Shown: positions 22,349 to 32,885 of the stretch, one piece after another
Layout: each line of letters opens with the position of its first letter
Position numbering within the stretch: position 1 is the stretch's first letter
Origin: Cylindrotheca closterium
Taxonomy: Eukaryota > Bacillariophyta > Bacillariophyceae > Bacillariales > Bacillariaceae
DNA length: 64,000 bases
Direction of reading: 5' to 3'
Assembly: GCA_933822405.4 (NCBI GenBank)
Contig: CAKOGP040000001.1
Coordinates: 1,451,647 to 1,515,646, forward strand
The notes under the pieces: generated by a model
Told to the model about the DNA's origin: nothing
Seen by the model: only the letters and a program-made list of their open reading frames with translations
Database searches by the model: none
Made by a program: the position numbers and the translations under genes

Positions 22349-24613
22349 TTATAGGGTGAAGAGTGTGGACACTTGTTCAGGGGTATGGCTGAGAAATCCC
22401 AAATCATCGTACCCGCCTCTCTCGCTCGTGGTCATTGTATCGTACAGTGTTTTGTAAGAGTCACAAACGCTGTCAGCAATCTTTTTCCGAGCTGACTTCC
22501 GCAGAGATGGATCCCTGATCGTGCTTTCAAAGGAAGGAATGGGTGGAGAGTAAAGAGACGTATAAAATTCCTTCATTGCCACTTGGACGTCCTCTGGTGC
22601 GAGTCCAGGATGCGCAGACATTACCATTCCATCGACTTGTACACCATTGAATCGATCCAGCGCAGACAAAAGCGACCCAAGACCGCACAAGTCAAGAACA
22701 TCCGAAGTCTCCTTTTGAACTAGCTCGTTGATCAGCGATGTCTCCCGGATTTCAATCTTATCTCGTAGTGATAGTGTGATCTCTTCGCCCAATTCTGATT
22801 CATTTGCGGTTGCAATCGCTTGCTTAAGCAATACTGTATCATCTAGCGATTTGCAGCTTGGCAAAGAAGCTTCAACAAGAATTTTGCAAGCGAAATCCAA
22901 TGATAGTGCCTGTTTGCAGTCGGCTGGACACTCTACGGTTGTCGTGAAGCCTGGAGAAGTATTTCGCAAGTCGGCAAGTTTAATAATCATAGCATGTGCC
23001 AATAATGATTCCGAATCCCCAGTCAACAAGTTGAGTTGCTCAAACATTGAACAGTACACACGAAGTGAAGCGTCATAAGCTTGTGTGCCTTCCTCCAAGC
23101 ACTCAACGAGCGAATCCAAAAGAGGATTCTTCTCTGTTGAGACCTCCCAATCTTCAAGTTTGGAAATGGACTTGCCGATTGCCGACATGTAGAAAAGTAG
23201 AAGGCCGCAGATTTCATAGAGTTGGGCGAGACGATGGCGAGCACCAGAACCCTCCTCTTCGATTTCTTCCATATCGTCATCAGATTCGTAGTCATCGTTC
23301 TGCCGCCGAGACAGGTTTGCAATTACTTGGAGAATACGTGACTTTAGTGGTCTGGCCACACCCCCCATACTTTGAATAACCATTTCTGCTGCCGTCATCG
23401 GTTTCTCAATTAGGTAGTCAGCTTCATCTAATGCCAAAGGAGTCTTTACCTCGCCTTCGTCACCATCGTCGTCATCATCCGCGACAGTTCGAAGGACGCC
23501 CTTTGCCACATCAGCCTCCACAGAAAAGGCTTGGAAGCAAAAGGCCAGCATATCACCAACATAAACAACTGCATCATGAGCCCTCATTTCAATCGGTGGA
23601 AGACCTTGATAACCACTAGTAAGTGCAATCAAAAATCTTCGAGTTTCTTCAGATCTTCTGGAAGATGCAATCAATTCCAGCAAGTGGGAATGGAAGGCTG
23701 GGACATTCTTGAGTGCGCGAAGCGACTTGAGAACAAAAGGATTGGATAATGCCTCATCCAAAACATCCTCGTCCAAGGCATTTGGACCTGCAGACTCGTT
23801 TCCAAAAACACGAAGATATTTTTGTAGCCAGTGATAGAGCCTTTCGTATGCGTTTTCTTGCTTCATTGCAAGGCCTTCCATCATTCGAAGGGTCGATGAC
23901 GCTCCCAGACGACTGGCATCAGCATCACTTAGTCTACTCTTTTGACCAAGCTCCAACCGAATTACACGAACGCGTTCCAATGCTGCAAGGAAAGCCATAC
24001 CATTGACCGCTGAAGTTTCAATATCCTCAAATGCGTAATGATCCAAGAGACGAGAGTCTTCCTCGGACAAATCGAACTTTTCCAAAAATGCGTGCACCGC
24101 TTCCACTCGTTTCTTCGCCATGTTGCGTTGGACAAATGCTTCGCTTAGAGTCAAAGCCAGTTTTTGTTCCGCTTCGAGTCCAATATCTGCGGCCGTGTTT
24201 GCTGCAGCATTCTCATTTTCTTTTGCTTCAGAATTTGAATCGGATGGCGGTGGCTTAGAATCCGCCATTACATTCATCGAGACGGCATCTTCCACCTCAT
24301 GGGCAATCGCAGCAATCTCGGTTACACCGTTTCGTAAATCAGACACTGTATCCAACAAACCACGGAGTTTTTCTTGCAAAAACAGTGCTTGCTGAAGAGC
24401 ATCTTGTTCAATAGCAACACGCACTGATCGAGAGTCCACAGAAAACAAATCATCCTGATGATCTGGAAGATGTGCCAGGGCATCCAGGGCAGCCTTCATG
24501 GCAGGAGTGTCGCTCCTCACCTCGAGAGCTCTCGAAACCTTGGCCGAAAGGACGCTGTTCTGATTATGGTCATTTTCGGTTGCTTTGGCATCGGATCTAC
24601 GCCTTGACGACAT
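22349..24613 (-). CDS. COG6: Conserved oligomeric Golgi complex subunit 6
   Basis: A single exon of 754 residues. The start has LSAKVSRALEVRSDTPAMKAA, followed by a helical N-terminal domain and the Cog6 signature region: LALTLSEAFVQRNMAKKRVEA, LEKFDLSEEDSRLLDHY, FLAALERVRVIRLEL, MKQENAYERLYHWLQKYLR. The middle has IEMRAHDAVVYVGDMLAFCFQA, matching the Cog6 family's MHSHDPLRYVGDMLAW-like block. COG6 belongs to lobe B of the COG tethering complex for retrograde intra-Golgi vesicles. Length is close to other COG6 proteins. Acidic low-complexity insertions (DDDDDGDEGE; DDYESDDDMEEIEEE) interrupt the middle. Confidence 0.92.
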   Translation of the reverse strand: MSSRRRSDAKATENDHNQNSVLSAKVSRALEVRSDTPAMKAALDALAHLPDHQDDLFSVDSRSVRVAIEQDALQQALFLQEKLRGLLDTVSDLRNGVTEIAAIAHEVEDAVSMNVMADSKPPPSDSNSEAKENENAAANTAADIGLEAEQKLALTLSEAFVQRNMAKKRVEAVHAFLEKFDLSEEDSRLLDHYAFEDIETSAVNGMAFLAALERVRVIRLELGQKSRLSDADASRLGASSTLRMMEGLAMKQENAYERLYHWLQKYLRVFGNESAGPNALDEDVLDEALSNPFVLKSLRALKNVPAFHSHLLELIASSRRSEETRRFLIALTSGYQGLPPIEMRAHDAVVYVGDMLAFCFQAFSVEADVAKGVLRTVADDDDDGDEGEVKTPLALDEADYLIEKPMTAAEMVIQSMGGVARPLKSRILQVIANLSRRQNDDYESDDDMEEIEEEGSGARHRLAQLYEICGLLLFYMSAIGKSISKLEDWEVSTEKNPLLDSLVECLEEGTQAYDASLRVYCSMFEQLNLLTGDSESLLAHAMIIKLADLRNTSPGFTTTVECPADCKQALSLDFACKILVEASLPSCKSLDDTVLLKQAIATANESELGEEITLSLRDKIEIRETSLINELVQKETSDVLDLCGLGSLLSALDRFNGVQVDGMVMSAHPGLAPEDVQVAMKEFYTSLYSPPIPSFESTIRDPSLRKSARKKIADSVCDSYKTLYDTMTTSERGGYDDLGFLSHTPEQVSTLFTL

Positions 24614-25080
24614 GGTGCGATGTGAAGCTTGCTGCTGTAAGGTTCAAAGACTACAGTAGGTCACTTTGTCGATAGTGATCGATCGTTTGGCATGGTCGTG
24701 TTAGTGTTTGCAGCATTTGCGCGTATACTCCTGCTGTGGGGGGATATGATCGAACGGATCGATCATGGATACATGGGTGGCACCGGTATTGTACAGTGTA
24801 CAATACTGTACACCTCCAGCCTGCTTCGCTACACTTTTTCGTCTTTAAGTCTATGAGCAAAGGGGTTATTTTATGAGATACCATCCATTCGTGCATCCGC
24901 TTTATCATCCAAGAGATTGATGGCTGCTACCAAGATCTGACCATGATGACCCAATTTTAATACTACTATCATTATTCCATCGTGACGCTTGATCAAATTT
25001 GTATTTTAGGAGCCTATTTACATCATTGTCAATCTCCCAGCTCTACCCACCGAAACCCAATGACTGACTGACTGACTCAC
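24614..25080. other. Intergenic gap between COG6 start and Nudix end
   Basis: This holds the COG6 upstream region. An interrupted palindrome (arms attgtaca/tgtacaat, 1-nt centre) is at 24788-24804, with TACTGTA at 24804-24810 and a TGAC microsatellite at 25061-25080. No ORF or RNA gene recognised. Confidence 0.5.
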
Positions 25081-25758
25081 TCACAACCGTGAACTTTCCA
25101 GCAGCACTGGTTTGAACAGATTATGGAGAATTGGTCGGGTGATCACTGCTGTTAAGCCCCATATTCTTTCACCATGCTGCCTATGGAACACCGGCACATT
25201 GCTTTTGAATCGTTGTAATCTCTCACGGCTCTCAATCTCTAACAGCTCCTTTAGGCTTAAAACGAAAACCTCGTCGACCTCCTGGGGGTTTCCTGGAAAA
25301 GTGTTGGCATGAATCTCATATGGTAGTACCCCTATGATGGGAGTCACTGGAGTTCCCCCTGCAGAAGGCAGAGCAGTGGACTGCCCCAAGATATGAACTT
25401 CGTCCCATGGGTAGTCTCCTAGCAATTCTTCTTGCGCCTCCCGAAGAGCAGTGTCGGTCAATGAATTGTCAACGCCTTCTTCTAGGTGCCCACCAGGAAA
25501 TGACACTTCACCAGGATGAGGCAAGTTCATCGATCTTGTTGTAAATAGTATAGAAGGCTCTCCTTGAAAGGAAACTAGAGGGACGAGCACTGCCGCTTGT
25601 CGTTCTTTGTTGATTGGCACCGACTTCCACACCGCTTGGTGGGTGCTCTTATTGAACAGAGGAAAGGCATTGGCTGTTTTCGGATTTGCTTTTTCGGCAA
25701 AGATCTTTTCAAGGCGAGGAATGGCATCTGTGAGCGTTTGGCAGCGCCTCAAGTTCAT
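25081..25758 (-). CDS. Nudix hydrolase, coenzyme A diphosphatase type (NUDT7/8-like)
   Basis: A single exon of 225 residues from the ATG at 25758 (MNLRRCQTL). The Nudix box is intact: GGHLEEGVDNSLTDTALREAQEELLG. It is preceded by the CoA-pyrophosphatase hallmark TRSMNLPHPGEVSFPGG. Such enzymes split CoA or acyl-CoA into phosphopantetheine products and 3',5'-ADP in peroxisomes or mitochondria. The C-terminus ESSRL resembles, but is not a consensus, PTS1 tripeptide (SRL is an accepted PTS1 variant), so peroxisomal location is plausible. An ATG at 25887 would add 43 residues but leave only 36 bp to the divergent neighbour; the shorter start is preferred. Confidence 0.87.
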   Translation of the reverse strand: MNLRRCQTLTDAIPRLEKIFAEKANPKTANAFPLFNKSTHQAVWKSVPINKERQAAVLVPLVSFQGEPSILFTTRSMNLPHPGEVSFPGGHLEEGVDNSLTDTALREAQEELLGDYPWDEVHILGQSTALPSAGGTPVTPIIGVLPYEIHANTFPGNPQEVDEVFVLSLKELLEIESRERLQRFKSNVPVFHRQHGERIWGLTAVITRPILHNLFKPVLLESSRL

Positions 25759-25923
25759 TGGTATGTGTTTGATGATGATCTGCAAGGATGTGTCTGGTTG
25801 GTGTGGAAGTAAGTCATCACCGAAAACTGTTAACTCCAATAAAATGACACTACCAAAGTACCCAAAAACCCGAACTCTGCATTTCATTCTTCACACTACA
25901 ACCTGTCAACATCAAGAGTTCCC
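25759..25923. promoter_or_regulatory. Short divergent promoter between Nudix and crotonase-fold genes
   Basis: Only 165 nt separate the chosen start codons of two head-to-head genes that both handle CoA compounds, so a shared bidirectional promoter is likely. If the longer Nudix start were used, the spacer would be only 36 nt. Confidence 0.5.
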
Positions 25924-26946
25924 ATGAGGATGACATCGCGATTCGCCACAAGCACTCTGAGAAATTCTACAAGAGTCAACAATCATGCCTTTAATAATAA
26001 TAGTGAGATTAGAAAGAGGTTATCGTCGTCCCTGGTGTCTTGGTCGACAAAAGACAAAGTCGGTACTATCACTTTGAAAACCCCGAAGACATTCAACGCT
26101 TTGACAATGGAGATGGGCAAAGATTTTGAAGCACTCATTGGAAAGATCGAAAAGGAGCTGTACAACGAAAGCAATGTTCAGGCAATCGTTCTGTGTGGAG
26201 AAGGCGACAAGGCGTTCTCAGCTGGTGGGAATCTGGAATGGCTGCATTCTCTGTCCGAAAACTCTGTTCACCAGAATGTTGACACCATGGTTCAATTCTA
26301 CAGTAGCTTCATCTGTATGCGACAAAAGCTACCAGTTCCAGTAATAGCGGCACTACAAGGTCCCGCAATGGGAGCAGGTGCCTGCTTGGCCTTGTCCTGC
26401 GACCTTCGCGTAGCGGCATCTGGAGGGACACCAGTTCTTGGCTTTCCATTCACCAAACTAGGGATTCCGAGTGGGTTGGGTGGTATGTACATGCTGCAAC
26501 AAGCAGGAATTTCATCGACCATTGCCACTGAGATTCTGCTACTGGGCAAGACGTTGACGGGAGAAGATGCTCACGAGCTGGGACTTGTGAATCGACTCGT
26601 ATCCGCGGATCAAGTCAAGGACGAGGCACATTCCCTGGCCGAACAAATCGCCAAGATGCATCCTGTGGCAGTCCGTTCCATGATTCGAAACTTTCGACAT
26701 GGAAAGGATCATGGACTTGTGGATGCATTGTACCGGTAAGTTAGTTGTCCTTCATGGATCTATCTTTAGCTGAAACAACGAAAGTTATACGATACATACA
26801 CTCATCCGAATCAATCAATCGATCAATCTCTACACAGAGACGCACATGCTCAGGCAGTTTGTTACAACCGCCAAGATTGGGGAGTCGGACTAAATGCAGT
26901 AGCAGCAAAAGAAGAAGCAAACTTTGATCCCTACCATTCAAAATAG
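25924..26946 (+). CDS. Enoyl-CoA hydratase/isomerase (crotonase) family protein, mitochondrial
   Basis: Two exons, 25924-26735 and 26838-26946, give 306 residues. The first about 35 residues are rich in Arg, Ser, Thr and Asn and lack acids (RMTSRFATSTLRNSTRVNN), a mitochondrial presequence. The crotonase fold is clear: GTITLKTPKTFNALTMEM, oxyanion-hole segments AFSAGGNLEWL and PAMGAGACLALSCDLRVA, and LGIPSGLGGMYML. The position of the classic first catalytic Glu (PE before LG..PG.GG) is Phe here (GFPFTKLGIPSG), while a Glu is kept in IATEILLLGK. It is therefore probably not a standard hydratase; decarboxylase, isomerase or hydrolase activity is possible. Exon 2 supplies a conserved-looking tail. 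Confidence 0.9.
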
Positions 26947-27149
26947 ATTTCTAAAAGGGTCTAGGACCTAGGGCATGAATGAACAAACATATTGGTCTAT
27001 TAGTATTCCACAGAACTGTCCCCGTCGATTGGATATATTCTTGTCTTTTTGTTGCTGTTGCTGTTGTTATTGTAGTAGTAGTGTTACAGATGATTGATAG
27101 AAAAGCCGATTGAATGGATGAATCCCCACCAGAGATGCAGTCTATCTAT

Positions 27150-28066
27150 CTACGAGACGGTACAGTTATTCTGCACCATTTCCTCTGGCAAATCACCACA
27201 CAAATATGTATCCCCACACATTCCATTGGATTGCCCCTTCTTGCCGCTCTTTCTCTTGTGTTTCTCATGGTCCACAATAATATCGTCTGCGTCCTTCTTT
27301 TCATCAATGTAGGGAGTGTCTGGCATGTAGTTGGCCATATTGTAGGTATTCTTTCCTGGAGTGCCCGCAGCGACAGCTCGCATGGTTGGCTTTGGAGTTT
27401 GTCGCGGTGATAGGTTGGTCTCCTCGCCGTGTACCAGGTTGACACTTATGGCGTCCGGCTGTTCCTGTTGTATTTCCAAAACTTGTTCCGCCACCTTCTC
27501 AAATAATAAATGGACATTGGTATTGTCCTTGGCCGATGTGGTAAAGAAAATCGAACCCGTTTGCTCGGCTAGTTGTTCCACCTCGGCCGTGTCGGCATTT
27601 CGAACTAGATCCGATTTCGTGGCACATATCCCAATGACAATGCGGTTGGTAGCCTTTGATTGCAATTCGTCAATCCACGATTTCACGGCTTCAAAGGTTT
27701 CGGGAGACGAAATATCGTAACAAATAATTGCAGCTGCCGCCTGTTTGTAGTACATGGACGCCAGCCGTTTGAATTGATCTTGACCGGAAGTATCCCATAT
27801 TTGAATTTTGCTAGTTACCCCTCGTACTGTCAACCGTTTCGTGGTAAAGGATGCTCCAACCGTTGCATTCCGTGATGTCTCCCTGTAATATCCTTCTGCA
27901 AACCTCATGACAAGCGATGTTTTCCCCGTAAAGGCGTCACCGAGCATGACAACCTTTCAGTGGCAAAAAGTCAGTATTATGTCGACAGAATAGAATAGAC
28001 CAGGAATGAAACGGTAAATGCAGTACTCACCTTGAACTCGGCTTGTGGCAGTTGAACTTGTGGCAT
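27150..28066 (-). CDS. Rab-family small GTPase, Rab24-like
   Basis: Two exons, 28066-28031 and 27953-27150, give 279 residues. Exon 1 supplies MPQVQLPQAEFK and the intron sits directly before VVMLGDAFTGKTSL, the P-loop. Switch I reads NATVGASFTTK, switch II WDTSGQDQFKRLASMYYK, and G5 TSAKDN. The G4 motif is TKSD instead of NKxD, as in Rab24. KVVMLG, AAIICYDIS, CATKSDL and LFEKVAEQVL also agree with Rab24. Rab24 proteins have weak GTPase activity and act in late autophagy and mitosis. The C-terminal tail is long (about 90 residues) and ends NNCTVS, a CaaX-type box rather than a double-Cys Rab ending. Membrane anchoring by single prenylation is inferred. Confidence 0.85.
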
Positions 28067-28521
28067 GTTCTATGAATCAATGAATCTATTGGAAGTTGAC
28101 AATCAATCAGGTTCTTGTAGGCGGATCAATAATTCTTCAAGTGTTTCTTGGAGACTTCTACACGGAATCGAGTGAGTAACTGGTGGCTGTTTGGATCTAG
28201 GCGGTGGCTGCTTGGATATGTAAAAGAAACAACTCCACTGTTGAAGAGAGGTTCAACCGTTTGCGATTCTCAATAAGTCCAATGCGAAGTTCACCGGCAT
28301 CGCAAGGGCGGTTAAAATACCACCACCATAAATGGGGGAGGACGAAAAGGGTGATCTCAAAAGGGGATAACATTAATGCGTATGTTCTACCTATGTACCG
28401 TATTTCAGTACAGTATTGCATATCTTTACCGGTATTTACATTATAATACATGTATTATATATAATACAGCATGAAGCCAGAAAAGAGAAGGATGAAATCT
28501 TCGAAAGCCAATCAAAACTAG
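28067..28521. other. Intergenic gap upstream of Rab24-like gene
   Basis: It contains TACCGTA (28396-28402), TACAGTA (28409-28415) and two overlapping perfect 18-nt AT-rich palindromes at 28442-28468. Small ORFs on both strands look accidental. It should hold the Rab promoter and the 3' end of the next gene. Confidence 0.5.
28442..28468. repeat. Two overlapping AT-rich palindromes
   Basis: Perfect palindromes of 18 nt occupy 28442-28459 (centre acatgt) and 28451-28468 (centre tatata), sharing 9 nt. They can fold into alternative hairpins or cruciforms. Function unknown. Confidence 0.85.
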
Positions 28522-29208
28522 TTATTTATTTATTATAGCATCATTGTCATCTTCTCGTGATCTCTTGGTTCCTGCCATCATACTTTCGTCCCCACCTGTA
28601 GCTTCTTCATTTGGTTGGCGTTCCAATTCAGTAAATGCCTTAAGAACATCTGATCTTTCCTTGGCCAGTCTCATTTCCACTCGTGCTGCGTACATACTTT
28701 GGTTGGTTTCCGTAGTATGATTTTGGTAGGGCTGAACCAATGCTTCGGTACCTCGGCTCAACAGAGGATGTATCTCTTGTAGTGTCTTTCTATAGTCTCG
28801 TGATAATTGAGCTAGTTCTGGAGAAGATGAGGTCATATCTTGAAGAGCATTGGTGGTCTGGTGGACAATATCCAACAATTTGCACGTCAAATCTTCGGCC
28901 TGGTCCAAATCTTGCAAGATTTGTTTGCGTTTTGACATTTTCTCTTGGAGTTCTCTCGTTCGTTTTTCATGTTTATCATCCAATGCTTCTGTTACAGTTC
29001 GATTTGCGGAAGTATTGGCCGCTGCCATCGCGGCAAGTTTGCTGTTTCCCCTCGGTTCTGCCGCATCAGTAGTGCTGGTTGGAGTACTATCTGCTGCACT
29101 TCGAGACGCTGCCAATGCTGCCAATTTGTCACGTTTTGGTGGATTGACTGGTGATACTGACTGCCGTTCAGTGGCTTTTGCCATGGCTGCAAATTTGTCG
29201 CGTCCCAT
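28522..29208 (-). CDS. Med11-like Mediator subunit with N-terminal KLAAMA repeats
   Basis: A single exon of 228 residues. The first 70 residues carry three copies of a short motif: RDKFAAMAKA, RDKLAALAAS and NSKLAAMAAA, separated by Ser/Thr/Pro linkers. The middle is helical (ILQDLDQAEDLTCKLLDIV, HQTTNALQDM) and is followed by YRKTLQEIHPLLSRGTEALV, PYQ, then YAARVEMRLAKERSDVL. This order (two helices, a short loop, Tyr-rich third helix) resembles Med11, a head-module subunit of Mediator that contacts Med22 and TFIIH. The tail GTKRSREDDND is NLS-like. The similarity is faint, and it could instead be another short coiled-coil nuclear protein. Confidence 0.55.
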   Translation of the reverse strand: MGRDKFAAMAKATERQSVSPVNPPKRDKLAALAASRSAADSTPTSTTDAAEPRGNSKLAAMAAANTSANRTVTEALDDKHEKRTRELQEKMSKRKQILQDLDQAEDLTCKLLDIVHQTTNALQDMTSSSPELAQLSRDYRKTLQEIHPLLSRGTEALVQPYQNHTTETNQSMYAARVEMRLAKERSDVLKAFTELERQPNEEATGGDESMMAGTKRSREDDNDAIINK

Positions 29209-29615
29209 GGCACGATATTATTGTTCTTGTTGGACGTAATAAATGGCAAGGTTGTTTGGAATTTGGTTTGGGATCAGGATCAGGTATGTTTCCTATTTGA
29301 TGCCATACTGGTTTGGCCGTCGCCAGTCACAAAGTAGTTTGGGACTATAAAAGTCAAATGTCCAACACGTCAGTACACAGTTCTGATTTCTGATTTGTGG
29401 TTTCCGGAAACAGTTCTGATTGGATTCTCAAGTCTGTCATAGTTGCGTAATGCTGCCCGATTTTCCGACTCCCCGGGAAACGGAAAATCAGCTGCATCTT
29501 CCACAAGCATATTTCTGCATCAACCTTCACAAAAGTTCCCAAACGTGACAGCGACCACTGGCAAACTAAATAATATATTCCAACGGCGCACTATTAATCG
29601 GCCAAGAGAATATAC

Positions 29616-32600
29616 ATGCAGACGAAAACGTCGTTTGAGCCGATGAGAAATACAAAGGTCATTCCAAGAAGGACCGACATCACAATCACATGCAGGTCCT
29701 CATCACTTTTAGGAGCATCCCTCCTCGCTGTCCTTCTGATTGGCAACGTGGAAGCGTATGTCACAAACCAAATGCCAAGATCATTTGCAAATCCTCGGAG
29801 TCTTCGTTCACGACGAGAAACCAGAGTATTCAACAGTGCAGAGAATGAAGGAGTCAATCGATTCTTCAAGTTCAGTATTGAGAACACAACGGATGTGATG
29901 GAAGCTGGGCCTGGTTTTGTTACGACGAATGGATCCTCCGAAAAGCTAGACAATAATGACAATAACAACCACCATGATCACAACAATCACAACAGCGATC
30001 ACCACAATCACAATAATGGGGAATCTCAGCCGTACTTTGTGAGACCAAGTGACAGTACACCTAATGTTGCCCCGGAGGTGAACGATTGGACGTCCATCAT
30101 GATGCAAGGCATGTTTCTAAACAAAGAGCAAAAAGAAACGGTAGATCAAATATACAAAGACTTGAGAGACATGTCTCCCTACGATTGCGAGCAAGTGGAT
30201 AGCTATTGGCAAAACCTCCGTCCACTGATATCCTACTTGGGTACCGAACAGGTGGCAAAGATATACGATGCATTACGAGTCGCCTACCGAGCCCATCGAG
30301 GGCAAATGAGAAAAAGTGGTGAACCATTCATTATTCACCCAGTCGAGGTAGCCATGCTGTTGGCTGGATTGAAAATGGACGGTCCTACTGTGAAGGCAGG
30401 TCTGTTACACGATACTGTGGAAGATACCGAGTTAACGTTTGAATTGGTCGAGGACATGTTTGGAACCGTAGTCCGATCGATTGTGGAAGGAGAGACCAAA
30501 GTTTCCAAACTTCCAAAGATTGCCTTGTCGGAGATTGCCGATGAGCAGGCCGAGAACTTGAGGCAAATGTTTGTGGCCATGACGGACGATTACCGCATCA
30601 TCATCGTCAAGCTTGCAGATCGTCTGCACAATATGAGAACACTTCGGCACATGAAGCCGGAGAAACAAATCAAGATTTCTCGAGAAACCCTGGACATTTT
30701 TGCACCACTGGCACATCGCATGGGTATTTGGCAGTTCAAGAGTGAACTGGAGGATATTGCTTTCATGTACCTCTACCCTCAAGAGTACAAACGACTGAAT
30801 CGAAAACTGCAGCAACATCAAGAAAAGTTCGAACAAGCTCTGACCAAAGCACAAAAGATGCTTAGAGCCAGATTGAACATTGACCCTACACTAAAAGATC
30901 AAGCTGTAGAAGTTCAGGTATCGGGAAGAATGAAGGAGATATATTCTCTCTGGCACAAAATGGAAACCAAAGGTGAACGAAATCTGGATCGTATCTTAGA
31001 TGTTGTGGCACTTCGAGTCGTTATTACACCCAAATCGAACCCAGAAGACGACGAGAATGAAACAGATCGCGGCGTATGGCTGTGCTACCATGTCTTGGGA
31101 TTGGTGCAGCACTTGGACGGCTTCCAACCTGTTCCAACACGGGTGAAGGATTACATTTCGTTTCCAAAACCGAATGGATACCAAAGCTTACACACTGCCT
31201 TGATATTGAATGGTCAAAAGATTGAAGTCCAAATTCGTACCAAGATGATGCACCAAGTTGCGGAGTATGGTATGGCGTCACATTGGGCTTATACTGATGG
31301 AAAGCGCAGCGGTCAAGACTTGTATAATACTCCATGGCTGGCAAGCATCAAGGAATGGCAGAACGAGAAATTGAATTCCCGAGACTTTGTTGACAGTGTT
31401 CGAAATGAACTGCTGGGAAAGCGAGTCTTTGTTTTCTTGAGAAATGGCAAAATTTTGAACCTTGCTCGTGGATCCACAGCACTTGACGCTGGTTTTCAAA
31501 TTCACACTCAAGTTGGTCTCAACATGCATGGTGTTGAAATCAACGGTCGACCAGTTCCAATTTCCTATGAGTTACAGAATGGCGATGTCATTTCTATTCT
31601 GACCGGTGAAGGGAAACCATCAACTGATTGGATAGGTATCGTGAAGAGTAGGTCTTCGCGCTCAAAGCTGCGTTCTTACTTCCGAACAAAGCAAAAAGAA
31701 AGGTAGGTGTCACCGCAACATTTTGTCATTTAATCTTCAAATTGTTCTCAACTCGGACTCTTTGTCTACAGCTTGATGGAGGTTGGAAAAATTTTGCTCT
31801 TTGATTATCTATGGATTCATGGAGATCTCATTTTGAAATCATCCTACATTGAAGAAGAGTTCAGAATACCTGTTACGGTCGAAGAACTTCAGAGTTGGCT
31901 TCCAGGGAATACCAACTACAACGAAATTGACGATCTCCTAATGACGATTGGAAAACAGAACGATCGCGACACGCTCCATGCATTTGCATCAAAACTATTC
32001 AAAGTGCCACTACGCGTGCTTGTTGATGGCGAAAACGAACAATCTCCAATGGCAAAAACAGTTGCAGATGCCGTCAATTTGATGCGGCAAGACGCGGAGA
32101 ATGCTGCATTTGCGGCTACTGAATCGTCAACTGATACGAATGGTGAGAGCTCCCCACCGCTGTCTTGGCCAAGAACATCGACACCTCCTCTTCCACTTGA
32201 TACCGTTGTCGCAAACACTGTGAAGGGGAAGGTGGAATACGCTGATCCAGAACATGTTTGCACAACTTGTCTTCCAATCTACGGAGATGAAATTGTTGGA
32301 ACACGACCAGAGAATGACTACGAAGCAGTCACGACAGTTCATAGAATAGGATGTCCTCATGCTCAACGTGCCATCAATATTGCTCTCGCAGAGAATAAGA
32401 CGCCAGCAAAAGACAATTTTTTCCTTGGGTCTGGACAAAGAATAGACAGCGTCAGCTTGCGAAGCGGATTGAGAAACGGAACAACGGAGGGCCCTCCTGG
32501 TCTTCCAGTAAAGCTGGAATGGTCAGAGCTAGACGCTGAAGACGATTTCTTGTATCCTTGTGAAGTTGTCGTTCACGCCGAAGATCGAAAATTGTTGTTG

Positions 32601-32885
32601 GCAGATTGCTCTGAAGTTGTCTCGGAGTTATCCGAGATTGTCAAGACTGGTAGTCAAACAACAAAGGAGAGTGCAACACTAGTGTTCTTGATCAACGTTC
32701 GATGCCTTGCAGACCTACAGACATTGATGGACAGCCTTGGTCAGATTCGATCAGTAATGGCTGTTGAACGACGAGTGAGTATTTTTTGTTTTTGCATCGC
32801 TTCATTTTCTTGTTCTTGAAAGTCACTCATTTGCTGTTTGTTTCTACAGTTTGGATCCCAGCTCCTTGACGTTTCACTCCCGTGA
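29616..32885 (+). CDS. RSH: Plastid RelA/SpoT homologue (ppGpp synthetase/hydrolase), long form
   Basis: Three exons, 29616-31702, 31772-32774 and 32850-32885, give 1041 residues. A signal-anchor-like segment (SSLLGASLLAVLLIGNVEA) is followed by YVTNQM, a plastid-type junction. A His/Asn/Asp-rich linker lies at about residues 110-135. The HD hydrolase domain has FIIHPVEVAMLL and GLLHDTVEDTEL. The synthetase domain has RVKDYISFPKPNGYQSLHT (RxKD as in bifunctional Rel) and IEVQIRTKMMHQVAEYGMA. TGS (GKRVFVFLRNGKILNLARG), a conserved-Cys zinc-finger-like domain (CTTCLPIYGDEIVG, VHRIGCPHA) and a C-terminal ACT domain follow. Both active-site motif sets look intact, so it probably makes and degrades (p)ppGpp in the plastid. 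Confidence 0.97.

Noticed and set aside
25759..25887. Longer Nudix start at 25887
   Set aside because: It would leave 36 bp to the divergent neighbour and add residues with no resemblance to the family; the Met at 25758 was used.
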